Source: CAZJTL01 sp964548905
GTDB lineage: Bacteria; Cyanobacteriota; Cyanobacteriia; Cyanobacteriales; Xenococcaceae
NCBI GenBank assembly: GCA_964548905.1
Contig: CAZJTL010000146.1
Location: 1-13,378, forward strand
Direction of reading: 5' to 3'
Length of the DNA stretch: 13,378 bases
Part shown: positions 7,006 through 13,304 of the stretch, piece by piece
Layout: each line of letters opens with the position of its first letter
Numbering within the stretch: position 1 is the first letter of the stretch
Program-made: the position numbers and the translations under genes
The notes under the pieces: model-generated
Told to the model about the DNA's origin: nothing
Databases searched by the model: none
The model's input: the letters and a program-made list of their open reading frames with translations, nothing else

Positions 7006-7848
7006 ATGGATTTTTTGAGCGAACAGATTAGTCAGTGGCAACCTTTTTTATTATCTGCTGCTTCTGTTGTCAAAATTATTATTTTTTTCCTGACTTGGGC
7101 GATCGTTTGGTTCCCGATCGCGATCCCGATTGCTATGGTTAGCAAGTGGAATCCAAATAAACCGTTAACTATTGGACAAAAACTAGGAATGATAGTCTCC
7201 CTCTATCTTCTGGCACCCCCTTTAGTGTGGATATCAGCCAAGATTGAGGGAGTATCTTTTTCGGATTATGGTGTCGTCTGGCAAACTAGTGTGTGGGGAT
7301 CGGTAGCCTTCGGATTTGCCGTTGCTGTTGCAGGTTTATTGATTATTTTTAGTTTAGAATCCTTATGTGGTTGGATAGAATGGCGAACTAAAAACTGGAG
7401 AGCGCTTGGCTCGGTTGTCCTACCTATATTATTGCTAGGGTTGTGGATTGGCGCGATCGAAGAATTGGTTTTTCGTGGTTTTATCTTCAACGAACTGCAA
7501 TCAGATTATACCAATTGGTTAGCAGCAGCAATTTCTAGTTTAATTTTTGCCTTGGGGCATTTACTTTGGGAGAGAAAAAACACTATTCCTCAGTTACCAG
7601 GACTATTTTTGTTAGGAATGGTGTTGGTCTTAGCTAGATTTATAGATGGTGGTAGTTTGGGTTTAGCTTGGGGACTTCATGCTGGCTGGATTTGGGGTTT
7701 ATCTTGTCTAGATTCCGCCCAACTAATTACTTACACAGGAAAAAGCTCACCACTGCTAACAGGAATCAAAAATCAACCATTAGCAGGATTAGCTGGTATT
7801 CTTTGTTTATTGGGAACTGGAATGACTTTATGGTTGTTTAGTTATTAG
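7006..7848 (+). CDS. CPBP-family (Abi/CAAX-protease-like) intramembrane protease
   Basis: This integral membrane protein of 280 aa carries the three conserved motifs of the CPBP family: EELVFR at 152-157 (E152, E153, R157), FALGH at 181-185 (H185), and H225 in WGLHAGW. These polar residues form a metal-like or Glu/His catalytic site inside the membrane in the Rce1 relatives. Hydrophobic segments are visible at about 22-45, 60-77, 97-116, 135-150, 170-187, 198-211 and 258-278. Bacterial members have been linked to processing of peptides or bacteriocin immunity, but most cyanobacterial ones have no known substrate, and nothing nearby suggests one. The start is ATG 7006; a TTAGG stretch lies too close to be a good ribosome-binding site. 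A heptamer block begins soon after the stop. Confidence 0.88.
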   Translation: MDFLSEQISQWQPFLLSAASVVKIIIFFLTWAIVWFPIAIPIAMVSKWNPNKPLTIGQKLGMIVSLYLLAPPLVWISAKIEGVSFSDYGVVWQTSVWGSVAFGFAVAVAGLLIIFSLESLCGWIEWRTKNWRALGSVVLPILLLGLWIGAIEELVFRGFIFNELQSDYTNWLAAAISSLIFALGHLLWERKNTIPQLPGLFLLGMVLVLARFIDGGSLGLAWGLHAGWIWGLSCLDSAQLITYTGKSSPLLTGIKNQPLAGLAGILCLLGTGMTLWLFSY

Positions 7849-7970
7849 TTAGTTCATGGTTCATGGTTAATTGAAAAACAGGGAGCAGGGAGCAGGGAGC
7901 AGGCAGCAGGCAGCAGGTAATTTTACTCCCTTGTCCTCCTTGTCCCCTTGTCCTCCGAAGGACGTTCCCT
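7849..7970. repeat. Heptamer repeat block R3 between the CPBP gene and rsmE
   Basis: TTCATGG x2 lies just after the CPBP stop. Five units follow in exact register at 7881-7915 (GGGAGCA x3, GGCAGCA x2). Then comes a degenerate pyrimidine tract of TTGTCCTCC/TTGTCCCC type (about 7930-7957) and a small hairpin-like GTCCTCCGAAGGAC. The block separates the two genes and ends about 20 bases before the rsmE start. Confidence 0.85.
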
Positions 7971-7991
7971 AGCCCCTAACCCTTAATAAAG

Positions 7992-8738
7992 GTGACTTAT
8001 AGATTAGTAATCGAACCAAATCAAAAACAACAAGATCTGCTGCTGTTAACTCCCAAGCAGCAACATTATTTACAAAGAGTATTACGGATGGTAAAAGGTG
8101 ATCGCTTTGTGGCAATGGATGGCTGTGGACAATCTTGGTTAGCTGAAATAGTAGATAACTCAGCAAAAATAATCGAATCGATATCAACCTCTACAGAGTT
8201 ACCAGTTGCCATCACCTTGCTCTCAGCTTTACCAAAAGGTAACAGTTTTGATGAAGTCGTGCGTAGCTGTACGGAACTCGGAGTAACCACTTTTATACCC
8301 GCGATCGCCGATCGCACTCTACTCAAACCTAGTCCTAATAAACTCGATCGCTGGCGCAAAATTGCTACTGAAGCAGCCGAACAATCAGAGCGTCAGATCT
8401 TACCTGCTATTTTAGAACCGATTAACTTTACAGAAGCGATTAAAACAGTAGTTAATTCCGAAGCCGATCGCTATATTTGTGTTGCTCGCGGCGATCGCCC
8501 TTATTTATGGACTTGTTTATCTCAGCACCGATCGAACCAAATCGCAATTGCAATTGGACCCGAAGGTGGTTGGACAGATTCAGAAATAGAAGTAGCGATC
8601 GCAGTTGGTTTTCAGCCAGTTTCCCTCGGTCGTCGTATTCTCCGCGCCGTTACCGCGCCTATTGCTGCTGTTAGTTTAGCTGTTGCTGCTGTGGAAGGCA
8701 GGAACCAGAAGGCAGAAGGGAATAAAAGTCTAAAGTAA
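7992..8738 (+). CDS. rsmE: 16S rRNA (uracil1498-N3)-methyltransferase RsmE
   Basis: RsmE methylates N3 of U1498 in helix 44 of 16S rRNA, using S-adenosylmethionine. The fold is an N-terminal PUA-like domain (about 1-70) and a SPOUT methyltransferase domain. Family motifs visible are LLSALPKGN (about 77-84), RSCTELGV (91-98), EAAEQSER (127-134), AIGPEGGWTDSEIE (187-200) and SLGRRILRAVTA (211-222). The usual RxETA is RAVTA here, a change I associate with cyanobacterial members. The start is GTG 7992; AAAGG overlaps it, and no ATG fits. The family core ends near residue 233. The last 15 residues (VEGRNQKAEGNKSLK) are read from a degenerate GAAGGCA-type repeat, so the tail is probably dispensable. 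It is convergent with the 86-aa gene. Confidence 0.94.
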   Translation: MTYRLVIEPNQKQQDLLLLTPKQQHYLQRVLRMVKGDRFVAMDGCGQSWLAEIVDNSAKIIESISTSTELPVAITLLSALPKGNSFDEVVRSCTELGVTTFIPAIADRTLLKPSPNKLDRWRKIATEAAEQSERQILPAILEPINFTEAIKTVVNSEADRYICVARGDRPYLWTCLSQHRSNQIAIAIGPEGGWTDSEIEVAIAVGFQPVSLGRRILRAVTAPIAAVSLAVAAVEGRNQKAEGNKSLK

Positions 8739-8750
8739 TCAAGTTTTCTT

Positions 8751-8820
8751 ACTTGCTACTTGCTATTTCCTACTTCCTACTTTTCTCCCCTGCTCCCTGC
8801 TCCCCGCTCTCTGCTCCCTT
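8751..8820. repeat. Heptamer repeat block R4 (10 units in register)
   Basis: Ten consecutive 7-bp units fill the spacer between two convergent genes: ACTTGCT x2, ATTTCCT, ACTTCCT, ACTTTTC, TCCCCTG, CTCCCTG, CTCCCCG, CTCTCTG, CTCCCTT. Their sequence drifts from the ACTTCCT family to the CTCCCTG family, the complement of the GGGAGCA units in R3, without losing register. The block starts 12 bases after the rsmE stop and ends 3 bases before the stop of the opposing gene. Confidence 0.9.
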
Positions 8821-8823
8821 TTT

Positions 8824-9084
8824 CTAAGCATATCGATTCACTTCTTCTTGCAACCATTCATCTACTGGTTGACCATCTTTGCGGCGTAATTCGATTTCTA
8901 CCATCATTACTAAACCAGTTCCTGGGGGTGCAGGTTTTTGATGCAAGATAATCTCGTAGTCATCAGGATTTTCGTTACGCTGCTTGAGCCAATCTTGAAC
9001 TTTAAGCGGACAGAAAAAAGACTGACCTTGTTCGTACATTCGACTGATCTGCATTCTCAGGCTATGAATATTTAAACGAGGCAT
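8824..9084 (-). CDS. Conserved-looking hypothetical protein, 86 aa
   Basis: I cannot assign a function. The protein starts MPRLNIHSLRMQISRMYEQG, has the motif SFFCPLKVQDWLKQRNENPDDY in its middle, and then alternating beta-like stretches (EIILHQKPAPPGTGLVMMVEIELRR) before an acidic helix (PVDEWLQEEVNRYA). There is no signal peptide or membrane segment; it looks like a small soluble alpha/beta protein. Evidence that it is real: well-balanced composition, a good ribosome-binding site (AAGGGA eight bases before ATG 9084), a plausible promoter just upstream, and a stop that falls three bases from the adjacent repeat block. It resembles short cyanobacterial hypotheticals that I recall but cannot name. 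Confidence 0.75.
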   Translation of the reverse strand: MPRLNIHSLRMQISRMYEQGQSFFCPLKVQDWLKQRNENPDDYEIILHQKPAPPGTGLVMMVEIELRRKDGQPVDEWLQEEVNRYA

Positions 9085-9103
9085 GATTCTTTCCCTTGTA
9101 AAT

Positions 9104-9131
9104 ATTTTAGCTATACCATATTCTCTCGCAA
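9104..9131 (-). promoter_or_regulatory. Possible promoter of the 86-aa gene
   Basis: On the minus strand, TTGCGA (9131-9126) is followed after 16 bases by TAAAAT (9109-9104), one mismatch from TATAAT. Transcription would start near 9097, leaving a short leader that still contains AAGGGA at the right distance from ATG 9084. Confidence 0.4.
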
Positions 9132-9149
9132 GTGATAGCTAATAGCCAC

Positions 9150-9204
9150 GAACAATGAACAATGAACAATGAACTATGAACTATGAACTATGAACTATGA
9201 ACAA
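9150..9204. repeat. Heptamer repeat block R5 (GAACAAT/GAACTAT)
   Basis: Seven full units lie in exact register: GAACAAT x3 (9150-9170) and GAACTAT x4 (9171-9198), with an eighth degenerate GAACAAA. Related ATGAACT units recur at 11612-11639 at the end of bcp, and TTCATGG units in R3 are the complement of a variant. Confidence 0.9.
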
Positions 9205-9333
9205 ATTCCTTCAACTTTAGAAAAAGTTCTTACTTTAAATTCGCGATCGCTCGATTTTTGTGCTTGTTTTTTCGACGCGATCGCAGGCACAGGATCGAAT
9301 TCACCAGAAACTTTGGAACAACTAGCATTTTAA
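9190..9333 (+). CDS. Doubtful 47-aa ORF starting in a heptamer repeat
   Basis: This open frame starts at an ATG supplied by the GAACTAT repeat and ends at TAA 9331-9333. The product begins MNYEQIPSTLEKVLTLNSRS and ends AGTGSNSPETLEQLAF, a plausible soluble composition with no match I recognise. The region 9205-9333 contains two HIP1 or HIP1-like sites and is otherwise unexplained. No ribosome-binding site is visible. It may be a decayed gene fragment or chance. Confidence 0.15.
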   Translation: MNYEQIPSTLEKVLTLNSRSLDFCACFFDAIAGTGSNSPETLEQLAF

Positions 9334-9373
9334 GGTCAAGGGAATGCCGATCTTTTTTTTTAGTATAACTTTA

Positions 9374-10018
9374 CTACTCACAATTTTTTAAAGCATCTAG
9401 ATCGGCAGCTACAATTTTCTCAAGATTGCGCGTAATTTTCTCAATCTCCCAATCCCACCAGGCAATCTCTAGTAATTCTCGGACAACTTCATCACTAAAT
9501 CGCTGTCGAAGTGTTTTAGCTGGATTACCTCCAGCGATCGCATAAGGGGGAACATCTTTGACAACTACTGACTTGGCAGCAATAATTGCTCCATCTCCAA
9601 TTTGTACTCCTGGCATGATCGTAGCTTCATAGCCGATCCAAACATCATTGCCAATGACTGTATCCCCTTTGTAGGGAAGATCTTCAGACTGAGGCTCGAC
9701 TTTTTCCCAACCATTGCCGAAAATCTGAAACGGATAGGTGGAAAATCCTGATAGCTTATGATTTGCCCCATTCATGATGAACTTTACACCTCTTGCTAAA
9801 GCACAAAACTTGCCGATGATTAAGCGATCGCCGACAAAGGGAAAATGATAAAGAACATTGCGCTCAAAATTTTCAGAATCTTCAGGATCGTCGTAATAGG
9901 TATAATCTCCAATAATGATATCGGGATTAGATACAGTGTTTTTGATAAAGCAGATTTGTGGAAATCCCTTCATGGGATGCTTATCTTGCGGATTAGCTCC
10001 TTGCAAATTAGCCTCCAA
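9374..10018 (-). CDS. Hexapeptide-repeat O-acetyltransferase, Vat/CatB-like
   Basis: This protein belongs to the xenobiotic acyltransferase group of left-handed beta-helix enzymes, which use acetyl-CoA; relatives include the streptogramin A acetyltransferases Vat and chloramphenicol acetyltransferases of the CatB type. Evidence: FIMNGANHKLSGFSTYPF at about 80-97 with the likely catalytic His87, then GDTVIGNDVWIGYEATIMPG and VQIGDGAIIAAKSVV hexapeptide turns, and the GGNPAK segment before a C-terminal helical region (RFSDEVVRELLEIAWWDW). At 214 aa it is close to VatA and resembles it along the whole length. The start is TTG 10018, with AAGG seven bases upstream and an in-frame TAA just before; ATG 9973 is the alternative and lacks a ribosome-binding site. 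The true acceptor is unknown; many chromosomal relatives are not proven resistance genes. It stands alone. Confidence 0.88.
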   Translation of the reverse strand: MEANLQGANPQDKHPMKGFPQICFIKNTVSNPDIIIGDYTYYDDPEDSENFERNVLYHFPFVGDRLIIGKFCALARGVKFIMNGANHKLSGFSTYPFQIFGNGWEKVEPQSEDLPYKGDTVIGNDVWIGYEATIMPGVQIGDGAIIAAKSVVVKDVPPYAIAGGNPAKTLRQRFSDEVVRELLEIAWWDWEIEKITRNLEKIVAADLDALKNCE

Positions 10019-10156
10019 ACTGTTGCCTTAACCTATAACTTAAGCGATCGAACTAATTATCATCATATCTTTACGCTTCACCGAAAATCCGAAACAGATT
10101 AGGTAGAGAATCCCGACATCTTATGAACGAACAAAAAATAACTAGCGGCTAATCAT

Positions 10157-11386
10157 CTATAAAATCAGACGAACAAATTTCTTTTTACCAACTTGTAAAA
10201 CTTTTCCTGCTAAATCTTGCGGAGAATCAAAGATGATATTGTTATCAGTGACGCGATCGCTATCTAAACGAACTGCACCACCTTCAATTTGTCTTTTACC
10301 ATCGCCGCTACTTTTGCACAAACCACTAACATTCAAAATATAAGCTAATTTAGCAGGAAACTGGACATCCGCTAGAGAATATTCGGGTACGGCGTTGCTA
10401 TCACTTGCACTAGCACCTAAGACAATCTCTTGGGCTGTTTTTTGAGCTTGTAATGCTTTTTCTCGACCATGAAATTGAGATGTGACTTCTACTGCGAGAA
10501 GTTTCTGGCTTTCTCTAGGATTATCTGGGAGCTTCTCTAAAGGTAAATTGGTAAGTAATTCAAAATAGTCTTTGAGTAGCGTATCAGGAGTTTTTTCTAA
10601 CTTAGAATACATCGATAGGGCATCTTCTTTTAGCCCAACATAATTATTGAGAGATTTAGACATTTTTTGTACTCCATCCGTACCCAGAAGAATGGGTAAT
10701 AACAAGCCAAATTGAGGAGTTTTACCAAAATGTCTTTGTAAATCTCTACCTACAGCAATATTAAACTTCTGATCGGTTCCACCTAACTCTACATCTGCAT
10801 CGATCGCAACCGAGTCATAACCTTGCATCAAAGGATAGAGAAATTCGTGGAGATAAATCGGATTTCCTTGAGAGTAGCGTAGATCGAAGCCTTCTTTTGC
10901 TAGCATTTGTCCCACTGTCATCGTCCCTAGCAATTCTTGAATTTTGGCTAAATCTAACTTCGATAGCCATTCAGAGTTATAACGGATCTCTAGTCTTTCT
11001 GGGGTATCAAAATCTAAAATTGGACGTAGTTGATCTAAATAACTGCGAGCATTTTCTTTGACTTCTTCAGCAGTTAACTGACGGCGTACTTCTGACTTCC
11101 CCGTGGGATCGCCGATTTGTGCGGTAAAATCACCAATAATCACTACAGCCGTATGTCCTGCATCCTGAAACGCTCTCAATTTACGGAAAGGAATGCTATG
11201 ACCCAAGTGAATATCTGTTCCTGTTGGATCTATACCCAGTTTAATCCTTAACGGGCGATCGCTTTTCAGAATACGCTGGACGAGATTTTCGTTACTATCT
11301 TCAGATTTTGGCTGGTTAGGAAAAATTTCACTCGTCCCTCGATCGAGCCAAGTGAAATCTGAATTTTGTTCTAAGGAAGGCGACAT
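10157..11386 (-). CDS. tyrS: Tyrosyl-tRNA synthetase
   Basis: This class I aminoacyl-tRNA synthetase charges tRNA-Tyr. With ATG 11386 as the start, the HIGH motif is HLGH at about 60-63 and the second signature is KMSKS at about 241-245. That is the KMSKS-type (TyrZ-like) bacterial form, not the KFGKT form. Between them are the tyrosine-pocket segment QGYDSVAIDADVELGGTDQK (about 188-207) and GDFTAQIGDPTGKSEVRRQL. The C-terminal 60 residues or so form an S4-like RNA-binding domain (AYILNVSGLCKSSGDGKRQI, then GKVLQVGKKKFVRL). Length is 409 aa, normal. A TTG at 11401 would add five residues; neither start has a clear ribosome-binding site, and I prefer the ATG. Its 5' side meets a heptamer block within about 45 bases, so the leader must be short or repeat-derived. 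Confidence 0.95.
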   Translation of the reverse strand: MSPSLEQNSDFTWLDRGTSEIFPNQPKSEDSNENLVQRILKSDRPLRIKLGIDPTGTDIHLGHSIPFRKLRAFQDAGHTAVVIIGDFTAQIGDPTGKSEVRRQLTAEEVKENARSYLDQLRPILDFDTPERLEIRYNSEWLSKLDLAKIQELLGTMTVGQMLAKEGFDLRYSQGNPIYLHEFLYPLMQGYDSVAIDADVELGGTDQKFNIAVGRDLQRHFGKTPQFGLLLPILLGTDGVQKMSKSLNNYVGLKEDALSMYSKLEKTPDTLLKDYFELLTNLPLEKLPDNPRESQKLLAVEVTSQFHGREKALQAQKTAQEIVLGASASDSNAVPEYSLADVQFPAKLAYILNVSGLCKSSGDGKRQIEGGAVRLDSDRVTDNNIIFDSPQDLAGKVLQVGKKKFVRLIL

Positions 11387-11430
11387 TCGGTTAATAGTCA
11401 ATTTTTATTTGTATTTGTATATCCCTATAT

Positions 11431-11542
11431 TAGGGGATTAGGGACTAGGGATTAGGGATTAGATAGGGTGTAGGGGAGACTAGAAAAGTAATGAGTAATA
11501 AGTAATAAGTAATGAGTAATGAGTTTTTACTTCTGACTTCTG
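11431..11542. repeat. Composite heptamer repeat block R6, first part
   Basis: Three modules follow one another: GGGATTA/GGGACTA units (about 11431-11462), a GGGTGTAGGGGAGACTAG stretch (11466-11483), and five AGTAATG/AGTAATA units in register (11487-11521). Then come AGTTTTT and ACTTCTG x2 (11522-11542). Read on the minus strand this is the same order of modules as in R2 and R7. Confidence 0.92.
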
Positions 11543-11570
11543 TACGGGCGAATAGCCATTCGCCCCTACG
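11543..11570. mobile_element. 28-bp palindromic element inserted in heptamer block
   Basis: The arms GGGCGAAT (11546-11553) and ATTCGCCC (11558-11565) pair around AGCC; GTA (11542-11544) and TAC (11567-11569) extend the stem past one C-C mismatch. Short palindromes built on GGGGCGAATGGCCATTCGCCCC are, from memory, dispersed in many cyanobacterial genomes. TCTG is found on both sides (11539-11542 and 11571-11574). Deleting 32 bases (the element plus one TCTG) rejoins ACTTCTG units in exact register, so this looks like an insertion with a 4-bp target duplication, a non-autonomous miniature element. Confidence 0.65.
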
Positions 11571-11639
11571 TCTGACTTCTGACTTTTGCATAAAAGCCTT
11601 TTGCCTTCCCAATGAACTATGAACTATGAACCATGAACA
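11571..11639. repeat. Heptamer repeat block R6, second part
   Basis: The block resumes with TCTG, ACTTCTG and ACTTTTG (11571-11588), continues through a degenerate GCCTTTTGCCTTCCC stretch, and ends with ATGAACT x2, ATGAACC and a partial ATGAACA (11612-11639). The last three units overlap the 3' end of bcp and supply its final codons and stop. Confidence 0.85.
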
Positions 11640-12106
11640 AATTCCTTCAACTTGGCTAGTACCATTTCAACGTGGTTTTTTACCTTAACATTTCCCCAGG
11701 CATGTTTTATAGTGCGATCGGGAGCGATGAGAAAGGTTGAGCGAATAATTCCCATATATTCCTTGCCCATAAATTTCTTTAATCCCCATACTCCATAAGC
11801 TTCTGCTAATTTATGTTCTGGATCGCTCAACAGTTGAAGAGAAAGCTGTTGTTTGCTAATAAAGTTACAGTGAGATTTTTGAGAGTCTGGACTGACACCA
11901 ACGATAATAGCTCCTAATTCTTTGAATTCATTAGCGTAAACTGTAAAGTCTTTTGCTTCCGTCGTACAACCAGGCGTATTATCTTTTGGGTAAAAATATA
12001 AAATTAACCAAAACGAAGCAAAATCTTTGAGACTAACTAAAGTGCCATTTTGGTCATAAGCTTCAAAATCAGGGGCTAATTCTCCTGGTTGAACGATTTT
12101 GCTCAT
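11624..12106 (-). CDS. bcp: Peroxiredoxin of the Bcp/PrxQ family
   Basis: This thiol peroxidase reduces hydrogen peroxide and organic peroxides with electrons from thioredoxin; cyanobacteria carry several PrxQ copies. The thioredoxin-like fold has the peroxidatic site YPKDNTPGCTTEAKDF (C47 with the conserved T44 and P45 region). The usual E. coli-type resolving Cys, five residues on, is replaced by K52. The only other Cys is C80 in SPDSQKSHCNF, the position used by PrxQ forms whose resolving Cys lies in helix alpha-3. GVWGLKKFMGKEYMGIIRST is the family's typical middle section. Length is 160 aa, normal. It starts at ATG 12106 after a weak AGAGA. The last residues (VHGS) and the stop are read from ATGAAC-type heptamers. 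Confidence 0.94.
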   Translation of the reverse strand: MSKIVQPGELAPDFEAYDQNGTLVSLKDFASFWLILYFYPKDNTPGCTTEAKDFTVYANEFKELGAIIVGVSPDSQKSHCNFISKQQLSLQLLSDPEHKLAEAYGVWGLKKFMGKEYMGIIRSTFLIAPDRTIKHAWGNVKVKNHVEMVLAKLKEFVHGS

Positions 12107-12197
12107 ATATCTCTAGTATTATTAAATGTCAATAAGAGTATATTGCGATCGAGTAACTAGTAATTAAATTCTAAAGTCTAAAGTAGAGCAGTTTTTT

Positions 12198-12306
12198 ACT
12201 TATTACTTATTACTTATTACTCATTACTTCCCCTACACCCTACACCCCACACCCCACCACACCCTAACCCCTAGTCCCTAGCCCCTAATCCCTAACCCCT
12301 AGTCCC
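12198..12306. repeat. Composite heptamer repeat block R7
   Basis: ACTTATT x3, ACTCATT, ACTTCCC, CTACACC x2 and CCACACC run in exact 7-bp register from 12198 to 12253. A C-rich tract of CCCTAACCCCTAGTCCCTA type follows to about 12306 and enters the 3' end of the epimerase gene. Bases 12202-12229 are the exact reverse complement of 11486-11513, and 12205-12228 repeat 5008-5031 directly. Confidence 0.92.
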
Positions 12307-13304
12307 TGTTCCGAAAGAACCTGATGATTCATATTAGATCGCTCTTCAAAATAGTCTTTATACCAGCGTACAAAGCGATCGACACCTTGCTCGATCGATG
12401 TAGTTGGTTTGAAGCCAACATCTTTAATTAATTCATCTACATCTGCATAGGTAGAGGGAACATCTCCTGGTTGCATGGGCAAAAAGTTTTTAATCGCTGT
12501 TTTTCCCATAGCCTTTTCAATGGTTTCGATAAATTCACCTAAAGCTACGGGACTATTATTGCCAAGATTATAAATTTTATAAGGAGTTTGACCAACTGGA
12601 GGTTTGTAGGTGACTCGCACCACTCCTTCGATGACATCATCAATATAAGTAAAGTCACGCTTCATGTTGCCAAAATTATAAACATCGATCGGTCGGTCTT
12701 CGGCGATCGCGCGGACAAATTTGAAATAAGCCATATCTGGTCGTCCCCAAGGCCCGTAAACTGTAAAGAAGCGCAATCCAGTAGTAGGCAAGTTGTAGAG
12801 ATGACTGTAAGCATGAGCCATCAATTCGTTAGCTTTTTTGGTGGCTGCATAGAGAGAAACAGGGCGATCGACATTATCTTCTACAGAAAAGGGAATTTTC
12901 GTATTAGTACCGTAAACAGAACTCGAAGAAGCAAAGACTAAATGTTCGACTTGTGCATGGCGACAGCCCTCTAAGATGTTGGCAAATCCGACCAAATTGC
13001 TATCAACATAAGCAAAAGGATTTTCCAGAGAATAACGTACTCCTGCTTGCGCTGCCAAATGAACAACGCGATCGAATTTGTTCTCCCCAAACATCTCTAG
13101 CATTTTCTGGCGATCGCCCACATCTAGATAATGAAAAGTAAATCCAGCCTGGGGACCGAGTTGTGCTAAACGAGCTTTTTTGAGAGAGACATCATAATAG
13201 TCGTTGACATTATCAACGCCATAAACTTGTTGTCCTTCTGCGAGAAATCTTTGTGCCAAATGATAGCCGATAAAGCCAGCTACACCAGTTATTAGTATGT
13301 TCAT
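12285..13304 (-). CDS. NAD-dependent epimerase, probably UDP-glucuronate 4-epimerase
   Basis: This extended short-chain dehydrogenase most likely interconverts UDP-glucuronate and UDP-galacturonate for surface polysaccharide. Evidence: the NAD-binding GVAGFIG at 7-13, VDNVNDYYDVSLKKARL at about 30-46 (a pattern typical of the glucuronate 4-epimerase group), HLAAQAGVRYS (82-92), ASSSSVYG (125-132), the catalytic YAATK (Y152, K156), RFFTVYGPWGRPDMA (substrate loop) and KRDFTYIDDV. Length is 339 aa; the core ends near WYKDYFEE at about 320. The last residues (GLGVRD) are read from the repeat tract. ATG 13304 abuts the AGGGATT array, so there is no Shine-Dalgarno sequence and the leader is C-rich. 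Other sugar epimerases (UDP-glucose 4-epimerase) are less likely. No sugar-gene cluster is seen in the window. Confidence 0.9.
   Translation of the reverse strand: MNILITGVAGFIGYHLAQRFLAEGQQVYGVDNVNDYYDVSLKKARLAQLGPQAGFTFHYLDVGDRQKMLEMFGENKFDRVVHLAAQAGVRYSLENPFAYVDSNLVGFANILEGCRHAQVEHLVFASSSSVYGTNTKIPFSVEDNVDRPVSLYAATKKANELMAHAYSHLYNLPTTGLRFFTVYGPWGRPDMAYFKFVRAIAEDRPIDVYNFGNMKRDFTYIDDVIEGVVRVTYKPPVGQTPYKIYNLGNNSPVALGEFIETIEKAMGKTAIKNFLPMQPGDVPSTYADVDELIKDVGFKPTTSIEQGVDRFVRWYKDYFEERSNMNHQVLSEQGLGVRD

Noticed and set aside
9346..9406. Terminator hairpin of the acetyltransferase gene
   Set aside because: GCCGATC (9346-9352) and GATCGGC (9400-9406) are inverted copies but lie 47 bases apart, one is inside the gene, and the T-run is on the wrong strand for the gene.
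9374..10018. Confirmed antibiotic resistance gene
   Set aside because: Family resemblance does not establish the substrate, and there is no mobile or resistance context.
9845..10102. 85-aa ORF on the plus strand
   Set aside because: It overlaps the acetyltransferase gene in antisense, has no family features and no ribosome-binding site; it is a shadow frame.
11544..11569. Intrinsic terminator or small RNA
   Set aside because: The stem is strong, but no T-run follows on either strand, and its position inside a heptamer array with flanking TCTG is better explained by insertion.
12127..12132. -35 box (TTGACA, minus strand) of bcp
   Set aside because: At a 16-18 base spacing the -10 would overlap the start codon and is poor (TATATG), and the better TAATAA-like box is only a few bases away.
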